A DNA stretch of 64,000 bases from positions 26,252 through 90,251 of the forward strand of contig CAUCXT010000007.1 of NCBI GenBank assembly GCA_958446835.1. The letters are read 5' to 3'. Made by a program: the position numbers and the translations under genes. The notes under the pieces were generated by a model. The model ran no database searches. It was not told the DNA's origin and saw only the letters and a program-made list of their open reading frames with translations. The stretch comes from an uncultured Eubacterium sp. (GTDB taxonomy: Bacteria > Bacillota > Clostridia > Lachnospirales > Lachnospiraceae). Each line of letters starts with the position of its first letter. Positions within the stretch are counted from its first letter, which is position 1. This document shows positions 18,010 through 26,609 of this stretch, one piece after another.

Positions 18010-19077
18010 ATGATACATAATCTGATATTGACATATGTGATATGTCTTGTGCTTATATTTTGTTTTTTTATGATGGGTATACAGATCGACCAGATATTGA
18101 GGCTTCGGCTTAAAGGAATGTATAATATAGTGTTCGGTTTTTTTGTATACTTTATGTTGTTCGAAATATTTTATCTGCCATTTTTTATCAATAAGCAGAG
18201 ACTTACCTGTCTGACAGTTGCCTGGATAATATTTCTTGGCATAGACATGGTTGTATCAGTGATAGTTTTCAGAAAGAGAATATTGTCTGCAGCTAAAGAA
18301 ATATGGGAACAGCTAAGATGCGATAGCTTGCCATATGTGTTGCTCTCGGCAGTGGTGTTCGCAGTTGTCATATATTATGGTACCAGAACATTCTATTATG
18401 GATTCGATACGGCATACTATATAGGAATGGTTAACAGTGCGGTGCATTATGACAGAATGCTCATATATCAGAGTGAGATGGGCTATAAGATGAGTTCACT
18501 GGATTTGAGATATGGTCTGTCGGGATTTTATATGCATACTGCAGTGCTGTGTCGCGTGTTCAAGGTGTCTGCGATAATGATGCAGAAACAGGGTGTAACC
18601 ATAATTGATATACTTATGACATACTGTATAGCATTTCTCATAGGTAGGAGAGTGTTCAAAAAGGATGTAAAGTATGCATATCTGTTCACAGCAGTGTACT
18701 TTGCGATGAACTTTTTCTTCCTGTCAGAGTTCGCTGTGGGTGAATTCTTTATGTATAGGGCTTATGAAGCGAAAGCATATTGCTGTAACGTCGTAATACC
18801 TGCACATTTCCTTATAATGTATGCCATGATGCGGAGCAGGGAGATTCAGGGGTACAGGTGGAGGCAGCTGGCAATATTATCAATAGCGAGCATACCTGTG
18901 TCGATGTCATCAATACTTATCATACCTGTTCTCACGATGACTTTCGCATGCAGTATGGCAATGATACATAGAAAGTTCAGATATGTGATATATGGAGGAG
19001 TGTGCTGCCTGGCTAATGCAGTATCGCTTGTGGTATATTATCTGTATGTTATGGGGAAATTAGTTATTTTTATATGA
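18010..19077 (+). CDS. Multi-pass membrane protein, DUF6077-like N-terminal half (copy 1)
   Basis: A ~355-residue protein with about nine hydrophobic segments and the conserved-looking stretch YYGFDTAYYIGMVNSAV followed by SGFYMHTAVLC. It resembles the first half of DUF6077-type membrane proteins of Lachnospiraceae, which often lie in glycan loci; a lipid-linked sugar transfer role is possible but unproven. ATG 18010 has GGAAAG just upstream; TTG 17998 is an alternative. It stops with a clean TGA, and the next gene starts 17 bases later with its own GAGGAG, so the two halves are separately translated. The same arrangement repeats at 19900 and 20939. Confidence 0.7.
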   Translation: MIHNLILTYVICLVLIFCFFMMGIQIDQILRLRLKGMYNIVFGFFVYFMLFEIFYLPFFINKQRLTCLTVAWIIFLGIDMVVSVIVFRKRILSAAKEIWEQLRCDSLPYVLLSAVVFAVVIYYGTRTFYYGFDTAYYIGMVNSAVHYDRMLIYQSEMGYKMSSLDLRYGLSGFYMHTAVLCRVFKVSAIMMQKQGVTIIDILMTYCIAFLIGRRVFKKDVKYAYLFTAVYFAMNFFFLSEFAVGEFFMYRAYEAKAYCCNVVIPAHFLIMYAMMRSREIQGYRWRQLAILSIASIPVSMSSILIIPVLTMTFACSMAMIHRKFRYVIYGGVCCLANAVSLVVYYLYVMGKLVIFI

Positions 19078-19093
19078 AATGAGGAGATAGAAA

Positions 19094-19897
19094 GTGAACT
19101 TTTCAACTTCTGTATTGAATGTTTTTTTTAGATATCCATCAGACTGTCTTATGTATTTGTTTGCGGTGATGGCAATGATTTGTCTTATGTATAGAAGCTC
19201 TAAAAAGAGACGAGAGTTATATTTATTGTTAACGGCATTTTCTATACTGCTTATATTTAACCCTATATGCTTTAAAATTGTTGGATATTTTGGCTTGGCC
19301 GAAACGTATTATAGATTTTTGTGGGCTGTTCCTATCACTTTTATTATTACCGCCTTTATTGTTTACCTTGTTAAGGAATCTTATAACAGGTGTGCAAAAC
19401 TAGCAATATTATTTACCATATCAGTGTGTATTATGCTTGGAAGAACAGGTGATTATATTGGGGCACATATGTCAAGCGAAAATAATATATATGGATTTAG
19501 GGATGATATAATAGAAATATCAGACATTATTGAAGCGGATGCGTGCAGAAAAGAACCAACCGTTCTTACAGATGAGTATGTGTTTAGCAGATTAAGATGC
19601 TATAACGCAAATATAGTGTATAGGGTGCCGAGAAATTATTATCTCAATGACAGAATTGGTGAAAATGGATACTACACTGAGGATGGCACTGGTAACCCTG
19701 CTCTTGTGCGAATGGAGCAGCTTGGTGAAAGGACTGATGAGGAGACCATGGGAGCTATACTTGAAGAACTTAATGTTGACTATATTATTATTAAGAGCGA
19801 GTTCGACATGGGTGAGTATCTTAATAAGTTCAATTATGTGCTTCTTGGAACAACTGATATATATGAAGTCTATAAGTCAGGAACGGAAGGAATGTAA
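19094..19897 (+). CDS. Membrane protein, C-terminal half partner (copy 1)
   Basis: A 267-residue protein with about four membrane segments in the first ~120 residues and a soluble C-terminal domain (DEYVFSRLRCYNANIVYRVP...DYIIIKSEFDMGEYLNK). It would continue the preceding membrane protein in the usual one-chain layout. Start is GTG 19094 after GAGGAG. The soluble part is similar to that of the protein at 20939 (DYAIIETEYEMDEYM), showing that the two pairs are paralogues. The function is not known. Confidence 0.68.
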   Translation: MNFSTSVLNVFFRYPSDCLMYLFAVMAMICLMYRSSKKRRELYLLLTAFSILLIFNPICFKIVGYFGLAETYYRFLWAVPITFIITAFIVYLVKESYNRCAKLAILFTISVCIMLGRTGDYIGAHMSSENNIYGFRDDIIEISDIIEADACRKEPTVLTDEYVFSRLRCYNANIVYRVPRNYYLNDRIGENGYYTEDGTGNPALVRMEQLGERTDEETMGAILEELNVDYIIIKSEFDMGEYLNKFNYVLLGTTDIYEVYKSGTEGM

Positions 19898-19899
19898 TT

Positions 19900-20922
19900 A
19901 TGGCGTTGAAAGCTATTATAACAGTGGTTGCACTGATGGTGTTATTTGAAATAATCGGTATGGCGTTCTCATGTGTAATTAGAAAAAAACAGGATATAGC
20001 GCTTAATATGCTGTATGGATATTTGATTTATTTTTCGATTTTTGAGGTGTTGTATCTTATCTGTCTTGCATTAAAAAATGATTTAAAGATACTTGGTATT
20101 GCTTGGCTGGTTGTACTGGCTATATTGATTGCTTCAGCTATTCTTATTTCAAGGAAAATTCTTCTGCATACATTCGAAGGCTTGGCGGGCTTTGTGGCTG
20201 AAAGGTGGAAGCAGATAGTCATTATTGTTGTGTTTACACTGACAATGCTCTTTATATACATATTAGGACTAAGCTATGTCACGGGGGATTCGTATTCTTA
20301 TGCATGCATAAGCGATGCGATTGCAACCAGAAAAATGTTTCTCCGTGATGTGTATACAGGAGTTGACATAAAAGTACCTGATATTATTTATGCATTGTCA
20401 GGGTATTATATGCATTCTGCTGTAATCTGTAAGGCATTGAAATTGTCTGCTGTGAGTGTACAGCACAATATTATAGGAATAATAACCATATTACTAAGTG
20501 TAGATGCTATTTATTTGATCGGAAAAGAACTTATGAAGGATAAGTCATGGATGATAGCATGCTTTATTATACTGTATGAAGCAGCCAATCTGTACCTCCT
20601 TCTGTATAGTAATGAAAGGTATTTCCTGTTCACAGGAGCTTGTGATGAGATGAGCCAGATACCATATATACTGATTCCGGTAATTGTGCTTGGATTTATC
20701 AGACTGCTGAAGGAGAACGAATCTGGTTGGAATCTGGTTCTGCTTGGAGGTATGGCGGGTTGTGCGTTGTCGGTATCATCAATCATGGTGGTTCCTATGA
20801 CGATACTGTGTGGCACAATAACTGTGGCGATATACAGAAAAAGTATACGAGAAATGGCATCAGGCGGTATATGCCTGATTTCAGGTATTATATATATAAT
20901 AATCTATTGTGTATGCAAATAG
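19900..20922 (+). CDS. Multi-pass membrane protein, DUF6077-like N-terminal half (copy 2)
   Basis: A 340-residue membrane protein paralogous to the one at 18010: it has YVTGDSYSYACISDAIATR where copy 1 has YYGFDTAYYIGM, and SGYYMHSAVICKALKLSAVSVQ where copy 1 has SGFYMHTAVLCRVFKVSAIMMQ. The ATG lies three bases after the preceding stop, with GGAAGG upstream. It forms an operon with the genes on both sides. No catalytic residues can be assigned from sequence. Confidence 0.7.
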   Translation: MALKAIITVVALMVLFEIIGMAFSCVIRKKQDIALNMLYGYLIYFSIFEVLYLICLALKNDLKILGIAWLVVLAILIASAILISRKILLHTFEGLAGFVAERWKQIVIIVVFTLTMLFIYILGLSYVTGDSYSYACISDAIATRKMFLRDVYTGVDIKVPDIIYALSGYYMHSAVICKALKLSAVSVQHNIIGIITILLSVDAIYLIGKELMKDKSWMIACFIILYEAANLYLLLYSNERYFLFTGACDEMSQIPYILIPVIVLGFIRLLKENESGWNLVLLGGMAGCALSVSSIMVVPMTILCGTITVAIYRKSIREMASGGICLISGIIYIIIYCVCK

Positions 20923-20938
20923 ATACGAGGTTGCGATA

Positions 20939-22087
20939 ATGAAAAATGTGATTGAGATGTTCAGAAGTTATCAGGGAAATACAGCCATACTTATTCTTGC
21001 TTTTATGTCAGCTATATATTTAATTGTAAAGGCACGAAACGAAGATACAGAGAAATTTATTGCAGTGGGAGCTGTGTTGCTTATTCTGATGTATAATGAC
21101 CTGGTATTTTATCTTGTTAGGTGGATATGGGGCATTGATATATATAGAAGTTATGTATATGCCATTCCTGTTTCGTTGATGTGTGCGATAGCAGCAACTT
21201 TTATAATTTTAAGGGATGCTAATACATTGTGGAAAAAGTGCGTGATAGCTGTCGGAGCAATTATAATAGGACTGGCTTGGTATCGTTCGGATGTATCACC
21301 TGATTTTAGTAAGGTGTATGCAACTGAAAAAAATAATGCGTACATACAAATGGCAGATGACATTATTAGCGATGTATCTGAAAGAAGACAGCGAATATGT
21401 AATGACGCTTACACGGAAGCTGAGAGAATAAGCATAGCCGCAGATACGGAGATATATAGTTACCTTAGAGGTCTCAGCAGTGAATTTGTTATGGCATACG
21501 ATATAACAGATACTACCTGGGCAGATAGTCTGGAATTATCAAAGCCGCTTATATATTCAATGGTTGTCGGCGGCGGACAGACAGAACATAATCTGATAAG
21601 AGAAATGCTGTCAATCAATTGCGTGGATTATGCAATTATAGAGACCGAATATGAGATGGATGAATATATGTGGCTTGTGGGATATTCTAAGCTTGGTGAG
21701 TATGATAAGTATACACTGTATGGAAGGGAAAAGGAATGTTACCCTATGCGTATTGATTATTGGGGATATGTAAGGCGAGTATACTTCTATCTGCTTGGAA
21801 GGCGTGGAAAATATGAGGAGATATATCCGGAGATTCAGATGATAGGCGCACAGGAACAGACCTTGGATGAGGTTGCGTACAGAATTCTGGAATCAGATGA
21901 ATTCCTCGACAGGAATATGACTGTGGATGAAGCCATAGAAGCAATATATCGTGCGATATATTATAGGGATGTGACGGAAGAAGAAAAGCTATACTGGGAG
22001 CAGTACGTTGCAAATAATGGGGAATATAAGGATATGTATTATGAACTGTATTATAATACAGGAGAATTTCATATAGAGTGGGAGTAG
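20939..22087 (+). CDS. Membrane/soluble partner (copy 2) with DUF4214-like C-terminal domain
   Basis: A 382-residue protein: about four membrane segments (residues ~1-110), a soluble domain matching the one at 19094, and an extra C-terminal ~110 residues (AYRILESDEFLDRNMTVDEA...IYRAIYYRDVTEEEKLYW) that fits DUF4214, a helical repeat found in surface and glycosylation proteins. I moved the start from an upstream in-frame ATG (20909), which would overlap the previous gene, to ATG 20939 with GAGG eight bases before it. Only copy 2 has the DUF4214-like tail. Function unknown. Confidence 0.68.
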   Translation: MKNVIEMFRSYQGNTAILILAFMSAIYLIVKARNEDTEKFIAVGAVLLILMYNDLVFYLVRWIWGIDIYRSYVYAIPVSLMCAIAATFIILRDANTLWKKCVIAVGAIIIGLAWYRSDVSPDFSKVYATEKNNAYIQMADDIISDVSERRQRICNDAYTEAERISIAADTEIYSYLRGLSSEFVMAYDITDTTWADSLELSKPLIYSMVVGGGQTEHNLIREMLSINCVDYAIIETEYEMDEYMWLVGYSKLGEYDKYTLYGREKECYPMRIDYWGYVRRVYFYLLGRRGKYEEIYPEIQMIGAQEQTLDEVAYRILESDEFLDRNMTVDEAIEAIYRAIYYRDVTEEEKLYWEQYVANNGEYKDMYYELYYNTGEFHIEWE

Positions 22088-22093
22088 ATTGTG

Positions 22094-22128
22094 TTGACTA
22101 TTGACAATGCATAGATTATAATTATAAC
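22094..22128 (+). promoter_or_regulatory. Overlapping sigma-70-type promoters before the dehydratase gene
   Basis: TTGACT (22094-22099) is 17 bases from TATAAT (22117-22122); TTGACA (22101-22106) is 16 bases from TATAAC (22123-22128). Either or both could start transcription ~50-80 bases upstream of ATG 22179. Confidence 0.65.
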
Positions 22129-22178
22129 GCTATAATAAGTTTGTGAAAAATAATATTATATATAACAGAGGTAGAAAA

Positions 22179-24194
22179 ATGAGTGGATTTAGAGAAAAAT
22201 TAACAATAGCACATTGGAAAATCATAGCGATATATCTTATGATATTTGATGTTGTTGCAATTAATTTTTCTTATTTTTTTGCTTTATTTATGAGATTTGA
22301 ATTTAGTTACAAGAGTATTCCGCAGGAATATTTTATGGCATATCTGAAGTTCGCACCAATATATACGGTGTTTACAATTGTAATATTCTATGTACTTCGC
22401 TTGTACAGCAGCCTGTGGAGATTCGCTTCCTTCAATGAGCTCAACAGAGTGGTCGGTGCCAGCGTGATAACAACATTGTTTCACTGGGTAGGCATCACAG
22501 TGCTTTTTGCAAGAATGCCTATGTCATACTATATAACTGGTCCGATTATCCAGTTCTGTCTTGTCACGGCTGTCCGTTTCTCCTACAGATATATAACTAT
22601 GGAGCGCCAGCGAAGAGAGCTTCGGGACAATATCAAGCACAATGCGATGATAATCGGTGCCGGAGCTGCTGGACAGGTAATCTTAAGAGAACTCAAGAAC
22701 TCGAACGAGTCACAGACAAGAGTGTGCTGCATGATAGATGACAACCCTAACAAGTGGGGAAGATATATGGACGGAATCCCTGTTGTGGGAGGACGTGACA
22801 GCATATTCGAGAGCGTTGACAAGTACGGAATAGATAAGATTCTGGTTGCCCTCCCTACAGCCGACAAGGAGCAGAGAAGGGAAATTCTCAATATATGTAA
22901 GGAGACAGGCTGTGAGATTAAGTCGCTTCCTGGTATATATCAGCTCACCAATGGCGAAGTATCGCTCAGCAAGATGAAGAAGGTGGATGTGGTTGACCTC
23001 CTTGGACGTGAGCCAATCAAGGTCAATATGGATGAGATATGTACCTATATCGAAGGCAAGGTTATCCTCGTGACAGGTGGCGGTGGCTCTATAGGAAGTG
23101 AGCTCTGCAGACAGGTGGCTAAGCATCACCCTAAACAACTTATCATTTTCGATATATATGAGAATAACGCATATGATATTGAGCAGGAGCTTCGTAAGAA
23201 CTGTCCGGAGCTTAATCTTGTAGTGCTTATCGGTTCTGTGCGTGATAGCAGAAGGATAGAGGGAGTATTCGAGAAGTACAGACCTCAGATAGTATATCAT
23301 GCAGCAGCACATAAGCATGTACCTCTCATGGAGAACAGCCCTAACGAGGCTATCAAGAATAACGTAATCGGAACATATAAGACTGCGTACGCAGCAATGA
23401 AGTATGGAACGGAGAGATTCGTTCTCATCAGTACAGATAAGGCTGTAAATCCTACCAACATCATGGGAGCAAGCAAGCGTCTCTGTGAGATGGTTATACA
23501 GAGCATGAATGTGATATGCAGGGACGGAAGAACGGATATACTTCCGAAGCTGTATGCTCATACTGATGATGACGAGGCGTACAGGAATGTGCTCAAGATG
23601 ACAGCTGCGGCAAGCGAAGTATCTGTTGCCAAGGAACAGCCGCTTGAACCCGGTAAGAAGTATGTGACACAGTACGCTGCCGTACGCTTTGGCAATGTGC
23701 TTGGAAGCAACGGCTCGGTAATTCCTCTTTTCAAGAAACAGATAGAGGCAGGCGGACCTGTAACAGTCACACATCCTGATATCATACGATACTTCATGAC
23801 GATACCTGAGGCTGTGAGCCTTGTGCTTCAGGCAGGTGTGTACGCTCAGGGTGGAGATATCTTCGTGCTTGATATGGGTGAGCCAGTGAAGATAGATCTG
23901 CTTGCAAGAAATCTTATAAAGCTGTCAGGTTACACTCCGGATGTCGATATAAAGATAGTGTATTCAGGACTCAGGCCGGGTGAGAAGCTCTATGAGGAGA
24001 AGCTCATGGCTGAGGAGGGACTGCAGAAGACACAGAATGATCTCATCCACATCGGCAAGCCGATACCATTTAATATTGAAGAGTTCATGAAGCAGCTGGA
24101 GCTGCTTGCGGAGGTAAGCTATAACAACACAGATAATATCGAGGAGATTGTGGCGGGAGTTGTCAAGACATATCACCCGGATAAGAAGAAGTGA
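22179..24194 (+). CDS. Membrane-bound UDP-sugar 4,6-dehydratase (PglF/CapD family)
   Basis: A 671-residue enzyme with four N-terminal membrane segments, a first Rossmann-like domain (MIIGAGAAGQVILREL) and the catalytic SDR domain with VTGGGGSIGSELC near residue 297. ISTDKAVNPTNIMGASKR near residue 416 is the Thr-Asp-Lys type active site of UDP-GlcNAc 4,6-dehydratases, which lack the usual Tyr. The product would be UDP-2-acetamido-2,6-dideoxy-4-keto-hexose, which the PglD-like and aminotransferase genes downstream could use. An insertion of ~45 residues (~445-492) interrupts the segment before YAAVRFGNVLGSNGSV. ATG 22179 has AGAGG upstream; GTG 22143 is less likely. Confidence 0.9.
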   Translation: MSGFREKLTIAHWKIIAIYLMIFDVVAINFSYFFALFMRFEFSYKSIPQEYFMAYLKFAPIYTVFTIVIFYVLRLYSSLWRFASFNELNRVVGASVITTLFHWVGITVLFARMPMSYYITGPIIQFCLVTAVRFSYRYITMERQRRELRDNIKHNAMIIGAGAAGQVILRELKNSNESQTRVCCMIDDNPNKWGRYMDGIPVVGGRDSIFESVDKYGIDKILVALPTADKEQRREILNICKETGCEIKSLPGIYQLTNGEVSLSKMKKVDVVDLLGREPIKVNMDEICTYIEGKVILVTGGGGSIGSELCRQVAKHHPKQLIIFDIYENNAYDIEQELRKNCPELNLVVLIGSVRDSRRIEGVFEKYRPQIVYHAAAHKHVPLMENSPNEAIKNNVIGTYKTAYAAMKYGTERFVLISTDKAVNPTNIMGASKRLCEMVIQSMNVICRDGRTDILPKLYAHTDDDEAYRNVLKMTAAASEVSVAKEQPLEPGKKYVTQYAAVRFGNVLGSNGSVIPLFKKQIEAGGPVTVTHPDIIRYFMTIPEAVSLVLQAGVYAQGGDIFVLDMGEPVKIDLLARNLIKLSGYTPDVDIKIVYSGLRPGEKLYEEKLMAEEGLQKTQNDLIHIGKPIPFNIEEFMKQLELLAEVSYNNTDNIEEIVAGVVKTYHPDKKK

Positions 24195-24265
24195 TATCGA
24201 GTCTTTTGCAATTGACAACAATATAGGATTTGCGATAGCATGGGCTGTAAAAAAGGAGTGACGTT

Positions 24266-25978
24266 GTGGAAGTGCGCAAGATGCTGCCTATAGGGATAGA
24301 TGATTTTGAAAAGGTAATAACACAGAACTTCTACTATGTTGATAAGACGAGGCTGATAGCCGACCTGTGCAGGAGCTGGGGAGAGGTTAACCTGTTCACC
24401 AGACCAAGACGCTTTGGAAAATCGCTTAACATGAGCATGCTTAGGAATTTTTTTGAAATCGGATGCGACAGTACGCTGTTCGATGGCTTATACATTTCCA
24501 GCGAGCATGATATATGTGAGAAATATATGGGAAGGTTTCCTGTTGTGTCCATAACGCTTAAGGGTGCAGAGGGAACAAGCTTTGAGATGGCTGTTGAGTC
24601 AATCAAGACGATAATCGGAAGAGAAGCAATGCGTTTTCAGTTTCTGGAAAAGAGCGAGAAGCTTACTGAAAAGGATAAACGTGCATATAACCAGCTCACG
24701 ATGCAGGGGGATGGTACGCAAGGAAGATTTCAGATGAGCAGGAGCGTCCTTGAAGACAGTATCAGAACTCTGACCACTTTATTGGCAAGGCATTATGGCT
24801 GCAAGGTCATTATACTTATTGATGAATATGATGTGCCGCTTAACAAGGCGTTTGAAAACGGCTATTATGATGAGATGACACTGCTCATAAGAAATCTTTT
24901 CGGGAATGCCCTGAAGAGTAATTCAGACCTGTATTTTGCAGTGCTCACAGGCTGCCTTAGGATATCCAAGGAAAGCATATTTACCGGACTTAATAACATG
25001 AAGATAATGTCGCTTACAGATGTTCGTTTTGATGAGTATTTCGGATTTACGGACAGCGAAGTGAAGCAGATATTAGAGTATTATAAGCTGACAGCACATT
25101 ACAATGTGATGAAAAGATGGTATGATGGATACCGATTTGGCAATATAGATGTATATTGTCCATGGGATGTGATAAATTACACGGATTTATTGTGTACTGA
25201 CAGCCAGGCGGCGCCGCAGGACTTCTGGTCTAATACGAGCGGAAATGCGATGGTTCGCCGCTTTATTGATAAAGCTCTGCCACAGACTAAAAAAGAAATA
25301 GAGGAGCTTATAGCAGGTTCATCAATCATCAAGGAGCTCCGTCAGGAGCTGACCTACAACGAACTCGATTCTTCAATCGATAATCTGTGGAGTGTACTGT
25401 TCCTTACGGGATATCTCACGCAGAGAGGTGTTGCTGATGGAAGAAGATATAATATGGCAATACCTAATAATGAGATAAGAAATCTCTTTATTATGCAGGT
25501 AAAGGAGTGGTTTTCAGAAAACGCATATAGTGACAGTGCTACAATAAATTCATTCTGTGAGGCATTTGCAAAGGGCGATTCACAGACTATAGAACACCTT
25601 CTTGGAGATTATCTATGGAATACGATAAGTATACGTGACACAGCGGTGCGCAGGGAGAGAAAAGAGAATTTTTATCATGGAATGCTCTTAGGGCTTCTAA
25701 GATACAAGGAAAGCTGGCTTGTGATGTCCAATGTGGAGACAGGTGAGGGGTATTCGGATATACTGATAGAAGTACCTCAGACAAGAACAGGTATTGTTAT
25801 CGAGGTAAAGTATGCCCAGGAGGGCGAATTTGCTAAGGCTTGCAACGAAGCAATAGAGCAGATTGAGAAAAAACGATATGCCGCAAGGCTTGAGGCTGAT
25901 GGAATGCGGAAGATTTTGAAATATGGGATTGCATTTTATAGGAAACAGTGTAAGGTTGTAAGATGTAGTGAGGTTTAG
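24266..25978 (+). CDS. AAA-ATPase-like / PD-(D/E)XK nuclease-like protein
   Basis: A 570-residue protein of the AAA-ATPase_like (PF09820-type) plus PD-(D/E)XK_9 (PF08011-type) family. The N-terminus has LPIGIDDFEKVI...NFYYVDKT and the P-loop-like LFTRPRRFGKSLNMSML; VIILIDEYDVPL is the Walker B. Near the C-terminus, YSDILIEVP...IVIEVKYA gives the nuclease-like D...E-x-K. These are common, often multi-copy genes in gut Clostridia and Bacteroidetes with no settled function. The GTG start has AAGGAG seven bases upstream. It does not appear related to the surrounding glycan pathway and is probably a later insertion. Confidence 0.85.
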   Translation: MEVRKMLPIGIDDFEKVITQNFYYVDKTRLIADLCRSWGEVNLFTRPRRFGKSLNMSMLRNFFEIGCDSTLFDGLYISSEHDICEKYMGRFPVVSITLKGAEGTSFEMAVESIKTIIGREAMRFQFLEKSEKLTEKDKRAYNQLTMQGDGTQGRFQMSRSVLEDSIRTLTTLLARHYGCKVIILIDEYDVPLNKAFENGYYDEMTLLIRNLFGNALKSNSDLYFAVLTGCLRISKESIFTGLNNMKIMSLTDVRFDEYFGFTDSEVKQILEYYKLTAHYNVMKRWYDGYRFGNIDVYCPWDVINYTDLLCTDSQAAPQDFWSNTSGNAMVRRFIDKALPQTKKEIEELIAGSSIIKELRQELTYNELDSSIDNLWSVLFLTGYLTQRGVADGRRYNMAIPNNEIRNLFIMQVKEWFSENAYSDSATINSFCEAFAKGDSQTIEHLLGDYLWNTISIRDTAVRRERKENFYHGMLLGLLRYKESWLVMSNVETGEGYSDILIEVPQTRTGIVIEVKYAQEGEFAKACNEAIEQIEKKRYAARLEADGMRKILKYGIAFYRKQCKVVRCSEV

Positions 25979-26048
25979 GAGAGTGATGGAGCTGCTAAGA
26001 ATTACTACATTACAAAGTAATATAATTACATGAAAATAAAGGTAGATT

Positions 26049-26549
26049 GTGAATATGAAAGCATTATTGATAATTGGTGCAGGTGGGCATGGACGCGTTG
26101 TTGCGGAGGTTGCCACAGAACTTGGATATGATAATATTGCGTTTCTTGATGATAACAGCGAAAATTCGATAGGTAAAATAGATGAAATGGATAAGTTCGT
26201 AGAAAATTATCATAATGCTTTTTGTGCTATAGGAAATAATACTGTCCGGGCAAAGGTACTCGACAGATTGGTAGATATAGGTTATATTATACCTAGTCTT
26301 ATACATCCAACAGCGTATGTGAGCGAATATGCACAGATAGAGTCTGGTGTGGTTATAGAACCGGGGGCGATAGTCAACACAGGGGCACATCTGCACAGGG
26401 GAGCAATAGTGAGTGTCGGTGCTGTCATTGACCATGATACAGAGGTGGGGATGTGTTCTCATATAAATGCAGGTGCGATAGTAAAAGCAGGCGGTCATGT
26501 TGATGATTATACTCGTATAGATGCAGGCTGCGTTGTAAGTGGATATTAA
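26049..26549 (+). CDS. PglD/NeuD-like sugar O/N-acetyltransferase
   Basis: A 166-residue protein with an N-terminal LLIIGAGGHGRVVAEVATELG nucleotide-sugar-binding segment and a left-handed beta-helix of hexapeptide repeats (e.g. AQIESGVVIEPGAIVNTGAHL). The His in VIDHDTEVG is at the expected catalytic position of PglD. It would acetylate a UDP-4-amino sugar with acetyl-CoA. It is ~40 residues shorter than typical PglD, ending at CVVSGY before the usual last coils, so the C-terminus may be truncated. GTG 26049 with AAAGG is the likely start; ATG 26055 is possible. Confidence 0.82.
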   Translation: MNMKALLIIGAGGHGRVVAEVATELGYDNIAFLDDNSENSIGKIDEMDKFVENYHNAFCAIGNNTVRAKVLDRLVDIGYIIPSLIHPTAYVSEYAQIESGVVIEPGAIVNTGAHLHRGAIVSVGAVIDHDTEVGMCSHINAGAIVKAGGHVDDYTRIDAGCVVSGY

Positions 26550-26609
26550 ACATGAGTTTAACTGAATTTAAAAATTAGATAAATATAGAAGGAAGCAGAG
26601 GTTAAGGAC

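Noticed and set aside
22710..23774. Long open frame on the minus strand opposite the PglF-like gene
   Set aside because: It lies wholly inside a well-supported gene on the other strand, has no ribosome site and its translation shows no recognisable motif.
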